A stretch of DNA of 64,000 nt from assembly GCA_965224095.1 (NCBI GenBank), contig OZ245039.1, positions 2,170,001-2,234,000 of the forward strand, read 5' to 3'. Made by a program: the position numbers and the translations under genes. The notes under the pieces were generated by a model that did not search any database, was not told where the DNA came from, and was given only the letters and a program-made list of their open reading frames with translations. The stretch is from JBPEWY01 sp965224095 (GTDB taxonomy: Bacteria > Bacteroidota > Bacteroidia > Flavobacteriales > Flavobacteriaceae). This document shows, piece after piece, positions 7,588-14,462 of this stretch (its first letter is position 1; each line of letters opens with the position of its first letter).

Positions 7588-7995
7588 TTATAACTCGAAG
7601 GCCAATATCTCTGTTTCCAACTCCTTTTTACGGCTTTCTAAGGTACTTTGCAGATGACTCGATACCAGTTTAATGAGATTGTTATTCGTGGTTTTAAACT
7701 CGTTCCCATGAGCATCCCGAAGATAAAAGGAGCTGCTATCGCCCTGATTGTAATTAAACTTGGTGATCTCGGACAAGGTTTGGACCAGTCGTTCTCGTTT
7801 AGTAGCTAATCCTCTTAGTTTTTCAAACTTTTGAATACGCTCGTCTAGATTAATTTCCGGAGTCGCCTTTTGAGTTTGAACACCGTTTGCTGAAGTTACA
7901 TTTGCTTTGGCTTCTTCAGTGAGTTTCTTTTTGACAGCAGTTTTAGAAGTTACTGTCTCTTTTTTAACAGCGTTTTGTTTTACTGTTGTTGCCAT
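7588..7995 (-). CDS. Hypothetical protein with basic, Ala/Lys/Thr-rich N-terminus
   Basis: I do not recognise this 135-aa protein. Its first ~50 residues are low-complexity and basic (repeated KK, KT, VKK with Ala and Thr), similar to histone-like or other DNA-binding tails. Residues ~52-135 form a predicted helical domain with a hydrophobic heptad-like pattern (DERIQKFEKLRGLATKRERLVQTL, then SHLQSTLESRKKELETEI), suggesting a coiled coil. There is no signal peptide or membrane segment. It lies alone between two structured noncoding stretches and has its own terminator, in the same orientation as ssb and the mob genes. An accessory DNA-binding role in the element is a guess. Confidence 0.6.
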   Translation of the reverse strand: MATTVKQNAVKKETVTSKTAVKKKLTEEAKANVTSANGVQTQKATPEINLDERIQKFEKLRGLATKRERLVQTLSEITKFNYNQGDSSSFYLRDAHGNEFKTTNNNLIKLVSSHLQSTLESRKKELETEILAFEL

Positions 7996-8060
7996 CTTAC
8001 TAAAATATTTAAGTTAAACATTGATTTCTGGTTTTGGCTACCTTGCAATCGGTATCACCA

Positions 8061-8078
8061 TCCCGATAGCTATCGGGA
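8061..8078. repeat. Perfect 18-bp palindrome TCCCGATAGCTATCGGGA
   Basis: An exact self-complementary 18-mer in the gene-free stretch 7996-8308. From memory, closely similar palindromes recur in many Flavobacteriia genomes, so it may be a dispersed genome repeat and not specific to the element. Nothing else in that stretch is assignable except the hairpin at 8128-8151. Confidence 0.6.
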
Positions 8079-8127
8079 CTGGGCAACAAACTGCCACGGA
8101 CATGGCAAAGGCAAGGCAGGAGCGGTT

Positions 8128-8151
8128 ATTTTCTTGGACTAACAAGAAAAT
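8128..8151. repeat. 9-bp inverted repeat ATTTTCTTG/CAAGAAAAT
   Basis: Perfect arms at 8128-8136 and 8143-8151 with a 6-nt loop, between the 135-aa gene and the HTH gene. There is no T-tract on either strand after the stem, so it is more likely a protein site or structural element than a terminator. Confidence 0.45.
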
Positions 8152-8308
8152 GTTCGGCCTCCCAAAAGGGCTCGGCCTTGACTAAAGGGAGTGGACGCGT
8201 GGTGATCTTTGGACTGGTTTGGGATGAGTGGTGGGAAGACAATATTGACAGAAAGGGTTTATATTAAATTTTGTATTATTGCTAACGAAGAGTAGGTGAA
8301 AAGGTTTA

Positions 8309-8599
8309 TCACTTCTTGGTTTTAAAAAGCTGTTTATTAAATTGATCTTCCAGATATTCGTCAGATAGATTTGGTTCCCCCATTAACCACTTGTCAATAA
8401 CTTCTTTATCGAAAAATATTTGACGAATATGTGGGTTGTTACTCATTGGAATAATCCTTAATTGAGTTAGCTTGTATATTTTACTTTTTGAAAGTCCTGT
8501 ATATTTTGCCAAATCATTAATGTTCATTATGCGTTTTTGATGGCTCAATAGTTGTTTAATTTCTTCAAGTAATTCTATTGTTCTGTATTTCGTTTCCAT
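8309..8599 (-). CDS. Helix-turn-helix / excisionase-like DNA-binding protein
   Basis: This 96-aa protein is counted from the ATG of METKYRTIELLEE; the frame is open 45 bases further upstream. Residues ~28-80 match the MerR/excisionase-type winged HTH found in Bacteroidetes elements: a helix with NINDLAKYTGLSKSKIYKLT, then a wing with IFFDKEVIDKWL. Such proteins bind att or promoter DNA and promote excision or regulate the element. It is the gene nearest the tRNA at the presumed element end, where integrase or excisionase genes usually sit, but no integrase accompanies it. Confidence 0.75.
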   Translation of the reverse strand: METKYRTIELLEEIKQLLSHQKRIMNINDLAKYTGLSKSKIYKLTQLRIIPMSNNPHIRQIFFDKEVIDKWLMGEPNLSDEYLEDQFNKQLFKTKK

Positions 8600-8752
8600 A
8601 ACCAAATCGTTATTCGATTGAATTACCAGAAAAGTAAAGCGCAATATTTATATCAAAAGGATCTCTGTCGACTTTAACAGTAATGTCTGTCGTATTTTCA
8701 AAATTTAATATCAAATCTTCGATTTTGAGGAAAAAAATTCAAGAAACCAATT

Positions 8753-8771
8753 TGTTGTACCTATGTTGTAC
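8753..8771. repeat. Tandem direct repeat TGTTGTAC, 11-bp period
   Basis: TGTTGTAC occurs at 8753-8760 and 8764-8771, one helical turn apart, between the HTH gene and the tRNA 3' end. Direct repeats in such positions can be arm-type sites for a recombinase or excisionase. The repeat is seen; the role is inferred. Confidence 0.35.
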
Positions 8772-8778
8772 CCAAACC

Positions 8779-8812
8779 AAAAAAGAAAGCCTTTCAATCT
8801 CTTGAAAGGCTT
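8779..8812 (-). terminator. Terminator following the CAT-anticodon tRNA
   Basis: TTGAAAGGCTT (8802-8812) and AAGCCTTTCAA (8787-8797) form an 11-bp perfect stem with a 4-nt loop. On the minus strand it runs into TCTTTTTT. It lies 13 bases downstream of the tRNA 3' end. Confidence 0.8.
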
Positions 8813-8825
8813 GTTATTACTGGCG

Positions 8826-8899
8826 TGGTCCCACCTGGGCTCGAACCAGGGACCCCCTGATTATGAGTCAGGTGCTCTAACCAACTGAGCTATAGGACC
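8826..8899 (-). tRNA. tRNA with CAT anticodon (Met, or Ile2 read by lysidine)
   Basis: On the minus strand the 74-nt sequence folds as a cloverleaf. Acceptor GGTCCTA pairs with TGGGACC, the D-stem is GCTC/GAGC with an AGTTGGTTA loop, the anticodon stem CCTGA/TCAGG encloses CTCATAA (anticodon at 8863-8865), and the T-arm is CCTGG-TTCGAGC-CCAGG. The discriminator base is A; CCA is not encoded. The standard Watson-Crick first acceptor pair makes it an elongator-type tRNA, but CAT alone cannot separate elongator Met from lysidine-modified Ile2. Its 3' end faces the mobile element, the usual insertion geometry. Confidence 0.93.
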
Positions 8900-8977
8900 G
8901 TTTAAAAATATATTCCCGATTTCGAAAATAGGGATGCAATATTACCACTTATTTTAATACACTGCAAGGATTTTATA

Positions 8978-9382
8978 TTAATCCTCGATTTCCTGGCAAA
9001 GCTCTATAAGTACTCCGTTTGTGCTCTTCGGATGTAAAAATACGACTAATTTATTATCCGCTCCTTTTTTGGGTGTTTCGTTCAACACTTTAAAGCCCTC
9101 TTCTTTTAATCTATTTACTTCTTTCTCAATATCATCCACATCAAATGCTATATGATGTATTCCCTCCCCTCTTTTTTCTAAAAACTTTGCAATCGGACTT
9201 TCCGCTTTGGTTGCTTCCAATAATTCTATTTTGCTTCTGCCTATCTTAAAAAAAGATGTTCTTACACCCTCACTTTCTACCGTTTCAATTTTATAATGCG
9301 GTTTTCCCAGTAATTTAGTAAAAAGCGCATTAGACGCTTCCAAATCTTTTACGGCAATACCTAAATGTTCTATTTTTCTCAT
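8978..9382 (-). CDS. mce: Methylmalonyl-CoA epimerase
   Basis: This 134-aa protein of the VOC/glyoxalase superfamily interconverts (R)- and (S)-methylmalonyl-CoA in propionate metabolism. Two beta-alpha-beta-beta-beta units are visible, beginning MRKIEHLGIAVKDLE and GIHHIAFDVDDIEK, with metal-ligand candidates H6, the histidine of IHHIAF and the late glutamate of GVLIEL. Length is typical. It is transcribed away from rbfA, and the 62-bp divergent gap holds the promoters of both. Its mutase partner is not in the window. Confidence 0.9.
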   Translation of the reverse strand: MRKIEHLGIAVKDLEASNALFTKLLGKPHYKIETVESEGVRTSFFKIGRSKIELLEATKAESPIAKFLEKRGEGIHHIAFDVDDIEKEVNRLKEEGFKVLNETPKKGADNKLVVFLHPKSTNGVLIELCQEIED

Positions 9383-9444
9383 GGAAAAAGGGTATTATTT
9401 GTTGAATCCTGTTAGATGCTTTAAATATATCGTATTTTTGCAGC

Positions 9445-9837
9445 ATGGAAAGCAACAGACAGAAAAAAATTGCAGCCGTTCTTCAAAGAGATCTGGTTGA
9501 TATTTTACAACGTGCCGTAAAGGATGGAGGGTTGACAGGAGTGCTTATTTCTGTTACAAAAGTTTATGTTACCGCAGATTTGTCGGTAGCAAAAGCCTAC
9601 ATTAGTTTTTTTCCAAACGACGCCTCCGAAGAATTGTTAAAAGGCATTAAAGCCAGCCAACATCATATCCGTCACGAGTTGGCACAGCGCACTCGGAACC
9701 AGTTAAGACGAATGCCCGAGCTTTTCTTCTATCGGGATGATTCACTTGAATATATTGACAATATAGATAAATCGTTAAAAGGCGACACTAATCCCATCGA
9801 AAATCCCGAACTCCTGGACAAACGAAAGAAATCTTAA
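9445..9837 (+). CDS. rbfA: Ribosome-binding factor A
   Basis: This 130-aa KH-fold protein assists late 30S maturation by acting on the 5' end of 16S rRNA. It opens MESNRQKKIAAVLQRDLVDIL and has the family segments TKVYVTADLSVAKAYISFFP, HHIRHELAQRTRNQLRRMPELFF and DDSLEYIDNIDK. A TATTTTTG box at 9433-9440 ends only four bases before the ATG, so the transcript may have almost no leader. The ABC permease gene follows after three bases, so the two are probably cotranscribed. Confidence 0.93.
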   Translation: MESNRQKKIAAVLQRDLVDILQRAVKDGGLTGVLISVTKVYVTADLSVAKAYISFFPNDASEELLKGIKASQHHIRHELAQRTRNQLRRMPELFFYRDDSLEYIDNIDKSLKGDTNPIENPELLDKRKKS

Positions 9838-9840
9838 CCG

Positions 9841-11046
9841 TTGCGTTTCCCTTTATACATAGCCAAGCGATATCTCCTTTCCAAAAGCAGTCAGAATGCC
9901 ATAAATATTATTAACGGTATCACTTTTTTGGTTATTGTAATTGGAGCCGCTTCTCTCTTTATAGTATTATCGGCTTTTGCGGGCTTAAAGACCTTTAGCC
10001 TTTCTTTTAGCAATACTTTTGATCCGGATATGAAGGCGGTAGCCATTCAGGGGAAGTTTTTTAATATCTCTGCAACCCAGCAAGAAGCCTTAAATGTCTT
10101 AGATGGGTTGGCGGTATACGCTCCGGAAATAGAGGAGCGGATTTTATTGGCTTATAAAGAAAAAAATGAGCCTGTTTTTTTAAAGGGCGTGGCGGTTAAC
10201 TACAATAGGGTTACCGATATTGACAGCATTATGTATTTCGGGAGGTGGTTTCAGTTTGACGCCAGAGAGGTGGTGCCGGGATTGGCTGTTTCAAACAAAT
10301 TAGGGCTGGGAATAAGCGACTACATCAATCCGTTAAGGCTTCTTGCTCCAAAACCCGGAAAAGGTTCTTTTTCCAGTAGCAGAAAAGCGTATAATGACCT
10401 TTCCGTTACTGCCAGCGGAGTATATGCCATTAATGAAGATCTGGATAAAAAATACGTGTTTGCGCCACTCCCCTTGGTACAAACTTTATTAGATAAAGAT
10501 TCTACTCAAATTACAGGATTGAATTTTAAACTACGTGCAACGGCCGAGAAAGAGCAGTTACGGGATAAATTACAAGAAATCCTGGGGGATAATATCGCTG
10601 TAAAAACGCGAGCAGAATTAAACGATTCGCTATACCGTATGCTCAATACCGAAAACCTTGCTACCTACCTGATCTTTACCCTGGTGCTTATTATTGCATT
10701 ATTCAATGTGATCGGTGCTATTATAATGATGATTCTGGATAAAAAGGAAAATCTGAAAACCCTTTTTAACCTGGGTGCTTCCATCAGGCATTTAAAACGG
10801 ATCTTTTTTCTGCAGGGGCTGTTGGTAGCTCTGCTGGGGGGGCTTATCGGAGTGCTGCTCGGGCTTATTCTGGTTTGGTCGCAAATGCAATTCGGATGGC
10901 TAAAAATAACACCATCGCTTCCTTATCCGGTAGAAATAAAATGGATTAACGTACTCATAGTGCTTATTACCATTCTGGTACTGGGTTATTTTGCATCTAA
11001 AATAGCTTCCGAACGAATTAATAAAAAGCTTATCGGTCTCAGCTAA
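9841..11046 (+). CDS. FtsX-family ABC transporter permease, LolC/LolE-like
   Basis: This 401-aa protein begins at a TTG three bases after rbfA (MRFPLYIAKRYLLSKSSQNAINII). It has the LolC/E layout: one N-terminal membrane helix (about 22-48), a ~220-residue periplasmic domain of MacB-PCD type, then three C-terminal helices (about 270-300, 318-345, 365-388) forming the FtsX domain. By family it would extract lipoproteins from the inner membrane together with a LolD-type ATPase encoded elsewhere. The rbfA-permease order is common in Flavobacteriia. It converges on dusB with a gap of five bases. Confidence 0.85.
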   Translation: MRFPLYIAKRYLLSKSSQNAINIINGITFLVIVIGAASLFIVLSAFAGLKTFSLSFSNTFDPDMKAVAIQGKFFNISATQQEALNVLDGLAVYAPEIEERILLAYKEKNEPVFLKGVAVNYNRVTDIDSIMYFGRWFQFDAREVVPGLAVSNKLGLGISDYINPLRLLAPKPGKGSFSSSRKAYNDLSVTASGVYAINEDLDKKYVFAPLPLVQTLLDKDSTQITGLNFKLRATAEKEQLRDKLQEILGDNIAVKTRAELNDSLYRMLNTENLATYLIFTLVLIIALFNVIGAIIMMILDKKENLKTLFNLGASIRHLKRIFFLQGLLVALLGGLIGVLLGLILVWSQMQFGWLKITPSLPYPVEIKWINVLIVLITILVLGYFASKIASERINKKLIGLS

Positions 11047-11051
11047 TCCTA

Positions 11052-12044
11052 TCAGGCAAACTGGTAGTCGCCGAATTTTTCCAGTACCTCGTCAAATGCC
11101 GCAAATACATCGTCCGATGCATCGCTTGTTACCATTTTCATACGATACTCCTTAAAGTGGGGAATTCCTTTAAAATAATTGGTATAGTGGCGCCGGGTTT
11201 CAAACACCCCCAGTTTTTCTCCTTTCCAGGCAATAGCCATTTCCAGGTGTCTTTTTGCAGCATTAACACGTTCTTCCATGGTAGGAGGGCTTAAGTGTTC
11301 TCCGGTTGCAAAAAAATGTTTTACTTCCTTAAAAAACCATGGGTATCCGATACTGGCTCTTCCAATCATAGCGCCGTCTAAGCCAAATTTATCCCGCATT
11401 TCCAATGCTTTTTCAGGGCTGTCTACATCTCCGTTTCCGAAAACCGGAATATGCATCCGCGGGTTATTTTTTACTGCTGCTATCGGCGTCCAATCGGCTT
11501 CACCCTTATACATTTGAACGCGTGTTCTTCCATGTATGGATATTGCTTTAATTCCCACATCCTGAAGTCGTTCGGCTACCTCCATAATCTTGATAGAGCC
11601 TGCATCCCAACCCAATCTGGTTTTTACGGTAACGGGAAGCCTGGTTCTTTTTACCATAGCCTCGGTTAATTTAACCATTAAAGGAATATCTCTTAGAATT
11701 CCAGCTCCGGCATTTTTAGAAACTACTTTTTTTACCGGGCAACCAAAGTTAATATCAATAATATCGGGGTTTGATTTTTCCACAATATCCACTGCCTCCA
11801 GCATAGAATCCAGCTGTGCGCCAAAAATCTGAATCCCGACAGGGCGTTCTTTTTCGTAAATATCCAGTTTCTGGACGCTTTTGGCGGCATCGCGAATTAG
11901 CCCCTCACTGGAAATAAATTCGGTATAAACCACATCGGCCCCCTGCTCTTTACACAGCGCTCTGAACGGAGGATCGCTCACGTCTTCCATAGGCGCCAAA
12001 AGCAGCGGGAAATCAGGAAGTTGTATGTTGTCTATGGATACCAT
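11052..12044 (-). CDS. dusB: tRNA-dihydrouridine synthase B
   Basis: This 330-aa FMN enzyme reduces a specific uridine of tRNA to dihydrouridine. It shows the Dus motifs LLAPMEDVSDPPFR (N-terminal barrel strand), INFGCPVKKVVSKNAGAGIL (with the catalytic cysteine), TRLGWD and GRASIGYPW. I start at the ATG of MVSIDNIQLPDF; a further in-frame ATG adds seven residues. Length matches the family. It stands alone, converging with the permease gene. Confidence 0.92.
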   Translation of the reverse strand: MVSIDNIQLPDFPLLLAPMEDVSDPPFRALCKEQGADVVYTEFISSEGLIRDAAKSVQKLDIYEKERPVGIQIFGAQLDSMLEAVDIVEKSNPDIIDINFGCPVKKVVSKNAGAGILRDIPLMVKLTEAMVKRTRLPVTVKTRLGWDAGSIKIMEVAERLQDVGIKAISIHGRTRVQMYKGEADWTPIAAVKNNPRMHIPVFGNGDVDSPEKALEMRDKFGLDGAMIGRASIGYPWFFKEVKHFFATGEHLSPPTMEERVNAAKRHLEMAIAWKGEKLGVFETRRHYTNYFKGIPHFKEYRMKMVTSDASDDVFAAFDEVLEKFGDYQFA

Positions 12045-12087
12045 GATATTTGTTTCGGCCTGCAAAAGTATTGAAAATCAGCGAATT

Positions 12088-13314
12088 TTAAAATGTGATA
12101 TTAACTTCCAGGGGGTTTCCGTTACGGGTAACCACCACTTTGGTAGTTTCTCCTTTTTCGAATTTAGAGAGTGCTTTCATATAACTCATCATATCTACAA
12201 CCTCATGTGGTCCTACCTGTGTAACGATATCTCCTTTTACCAGGCCTGCCTTTTGAGCCGGTTTGTTTTCACTTACACCGTCTATCCGCATTCCTTTCCC
12301 TTCAAATAAATAATCAGGTACCACACCCAAAGTAACTTTAAATCTCGGGGTTTCTTCGCTTTCGTTTTTTGTTTTTTTGAATTTTAATTTAGGTTGCTTT
12401 TCTGTTTCCCGAATTATACTCAAAATATAATCGGAAATCATTTCCATCCCTTCATAATTCAATTTTTCTGAATCGTCTCCCGGTTTGTGATAATCACCGT
12501 GTTGTCCCGTAAAAAAATGCAGAACGGGAATATTACTCAAATAAAAAGACGTATGGTCCGAGGGTCCGATTCCCGATTCTTTTTCAACCAGTTTAAAACC
12601 TGGATTCAGGGCGTTAAGGGTTTGAGACCAGATTACCGAAGTCCCTACGCCATGAACTGCCAGTGTTTTATCTTCTCTTAACCGGCCTACCATATCCATA
12701 TTGATCATAAAATTAACCTGATCGAAATTAACTGTAGGGTTTTTTACAAAATAGTTTGACCCCAGCAGTCCCATTTCTTCTCCTGAAAAGGCAATAAACA
12801 AATAGTTATTATCGGAAGGTTGGGTGGCTAATTTTCCTGCCAGATTGAGCATCACAGCAACACCGCTGGCATTATCGTCCGCACCATTGTGAATGGCTTT
12901 CCCTTCTCTGTATAAAGACCCTTCTCCTCCCATGCCCAGATGATCGTAATGGGCACCAATAATTACGGTACGAGAACCTTTATTATCAACATACCCGATA
13001 ACATTTTTTCCGGTAATTACATTTTCGCTTCCCGAATCGGTATAATTAATTTCCTGGTGCGGATCTGTCTTGGGGGTAAAACTAAAAGGCTGAAAGTACG
13101 TTTCCGTGCCTTTTGGTTGAATCCCCATTTCCTTAAACTTGGCAGCGATATAATCAGCAGCTTGTTGTTCTCCATCTGTACCGGTTTTACGCCCTTCCAG
13201 CTGGTCATCAGATAAAAAGGCTACATCCTCATGCATGGTATTCTTAGCTACATACGGTTTTGTACAGGAAGTAATTAAGCTTATTAAAAAAACCATGTGA
13301 AATAGTTGTTTCAT
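12088..13314 (-). CDS. M28-family zinc aminopeptidase lipoprotein with C-terminal PDZ domain
   Basis: A lipoprotein signal (FLISLITSC) precedes an M28 peptidase domain. The zinc ligands are visible in GAHYDHLG, NGADDNASG, FSGEEMGLLG (catalytic and ligand glutamates), INMDMVGR and GPSDHTSF. Residues ~325-405 form a PDZ domain (FEGKGMRIDGVSENKPAQKAG, then GDIVTQVG). The total of 408 residues is standard for flavobacterial M28-PDZ proteins. It probably trims peptides at the cell surface or periplasm. Its start region overlaps the -33 box of the divergent TolB-like gene. Confidence 0.9.
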   Translation of the reverse strand: MKQLFHMVFLISLITSCTKPYVAKNTMHEDVAFLSDDQLEGRKTGTDGEQQAADYIAAKFKEMGIQPKGTETYFQPFSFTPKTDPHQEINYTDSGSENVITGKNVIGYVDNKGSRTVIIGAHYDHLGMGGEGSLYREGKAIHNGADDNASGVAVMLNLAGKLATQPSDNNYLFIAFSGEEMGLLGSNYFVKNPTVNFDQVNFMINMDMVGRLREDKTLAVHGVGTSVIWSQTLNALNPGFKLVEKESGIGPSDHTSFYLSNIPVLHFFTGQHGDYHKPGDDSEKLNYEGMEMISDYILSIIRETEKQPKLKFKKTKNESEETPRFKVTLGVVPDYLFEGKGMRIDGVSENKPAQKAGLVKGDIVTQVGPHEVVDMMSYMKALSKFEKGETTKVVVTRNGNPLEVNITF

Positions 13315-13335
13315 GATATGTCAGGCTTATTTTTG
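13306..13335 (+). promoter_or_regulatory. Flavobacterial-type promoter of the TolB-like gene
   Basis: TTG at 13306-13308, 19 bases of spacing, then TATTTTTG at 13328-13335 fits the Bacteroidetes primary sigma consensus TTG-N19-TANNTTTG. The ATG is at 13361, 25 bases downstream. Confidence 0.65.
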
Positions 13336-13360
13336 TGTAAAATTAGTTAATATTCGGTTT

Positions 13361-14461
13361 ATGAAAAGAATCTTCTTTTGTATTGTTACCTTGTGGTGTT
13401 TAGGGTGCAAAAATGACAAAGCCGCTAAAAACACGGAAAAAGAACCCGTTGCGACTGTTACGGCAGATTCGTTAATTTATCCTGAGGAAAAACACTTTAA
13501 ATCTATCAGACAAATCACTTTTGGAGGTGATAATGCAGAGGCATACTGGAGTTTTGATGATAAAAAGATCGTCTTTCAATCCAACAACACAAAGTGGAAT
13601 GTTTCCTGTGATCAAATGTTTCTAATGGATGCAGGTGAAACCTTTAAACAGCATGCTCCCCCTATGGTAAGTACGGGTAATGGACGGACCACCTGTGCCT
13701 ACTTTCTGCCGGATAATAAGCATTTTGTATACGCTTCCACTCATCTGGGAGATAAAAAATGCCCGGAAACTCCCTTGCGTCTTAACGGTAAATATGTATG
13801 GCCTATTTACGATTCATATGATATTTTCGTGTCTGATTTGGAGGGAAATATAGTAACCCAGCTAACGCATGAGGAAGGGTATGATGCCGAGGCTACGGTT
13901 TCCCCTCGGGGCGATAAGATTGTTTTTACCTCAACGCGAAGCGGGGATCTGGAGCTGTATACCATGAATCTGGATGGTTCGGATGTGGTGCAAATAACTT
14001 CCGAGTTGGGATATGACGGAGGTGCTTTTTTCTCACCGGACGGCACAAAAATTATCTTTCGCTCGTCCCGACCCAAAACAGCGGAAGAAATCACCGAATA
14101 TAAAGATCTATTAAGCAAAGGGTTGGTACAACCCACCAAAATGGAGCTGTTTATTTGCAATGTCGACGGAAGCGACTTGCGACAACTAACCCATTTGGGA
14201 AATGCCAACTGGAGCCCTTTTTTCCATCCTTCGGGAAACAAAGTGATTTTTTCTTCCAATTTTGAGGCCGAGCGGGGATTTCCTTTTAATCTCTATATGA
14301 TTAATCTGGACGGAACGGGTCTTGAACGCATTACACACGGAGAAACTTTTGATGCCTTTCCCGTTTTTTCAAACGACGGAAAAAGGATGTTGTTTTCTTC
14401 TAACAGAAATAATGGCGGGGGCCGTGATACAAATTTGTTTATGGTTGAGTGGGTTGATTAA
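13361..14461 (+). CDS. TolB-like PD40 beta-propeller lipoprotein
   Basis: The start chosen is the ATG of MKRIFFCIVTLWCLGCKND, which gives a clean lipoprotein signal; the frame is open 48 bases further upstream but that would bury it. The 366-aa product carries at least four PD40/TolB propeller blades with the pattern SPxGxKIvFtSxR...lyxmNxDGSdvxqiT (for example near residues 183-215, 228-236, 300-312). Such proteins bind ligands or partner proteins in the periplasm or on the surface. No tol-pal genes are nearby, so calling it TolB itself would be wrong. It converges with the TonB-type receptor gene, one base between their stops. Confidence 0.8.
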   Translation: MKRIFFCIVTLWCLGCKNDKAAKNTEKEPVATVTADSLIYPEEKHFKSIRQITFGGDNAEAYWSFDDKKIVFQSNNTKWNVSCDQMFLMDAGETFKQHAPPMVSTGNGRTTCAYFLPDNKHFVYASTHLGDKKCPETPLRLNGKYVWPIYDSYDIFVSDLEGNIVTQLTHEEGYDAEATVSPRGDKIVFTSTRSGDLELYTMNLDGSDVVQITSELGYDGGAFFSPDGTKIIFRSSRPKTAEEITEYKDLLSKGLVQPTKMELFICNVDGSDLRQLTHLGNANWSPFFHPSGNKVIFSSNFEAERGFPFNLYMINLDGTGLERITHGETFDAFPVFSNDGKRMLFSSNRNNGGGRDTNLFMVEWVD

Positions 14462-14462
14462 A

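Noticed and set aside
13807..14259. 150-codon minus-strand frame within the TolB-like gene
   Set aside because: It is antisense to clear PD40 blades and has no recognisable domain or start signal.
13361..14461. TolB of the Tol-Pal system
   Set aside because: It is a lipoprotein without tolA, tolQ, tolR or pal nearby, and has no TolB N-terminal domain; only the PD40 propeller is supported.
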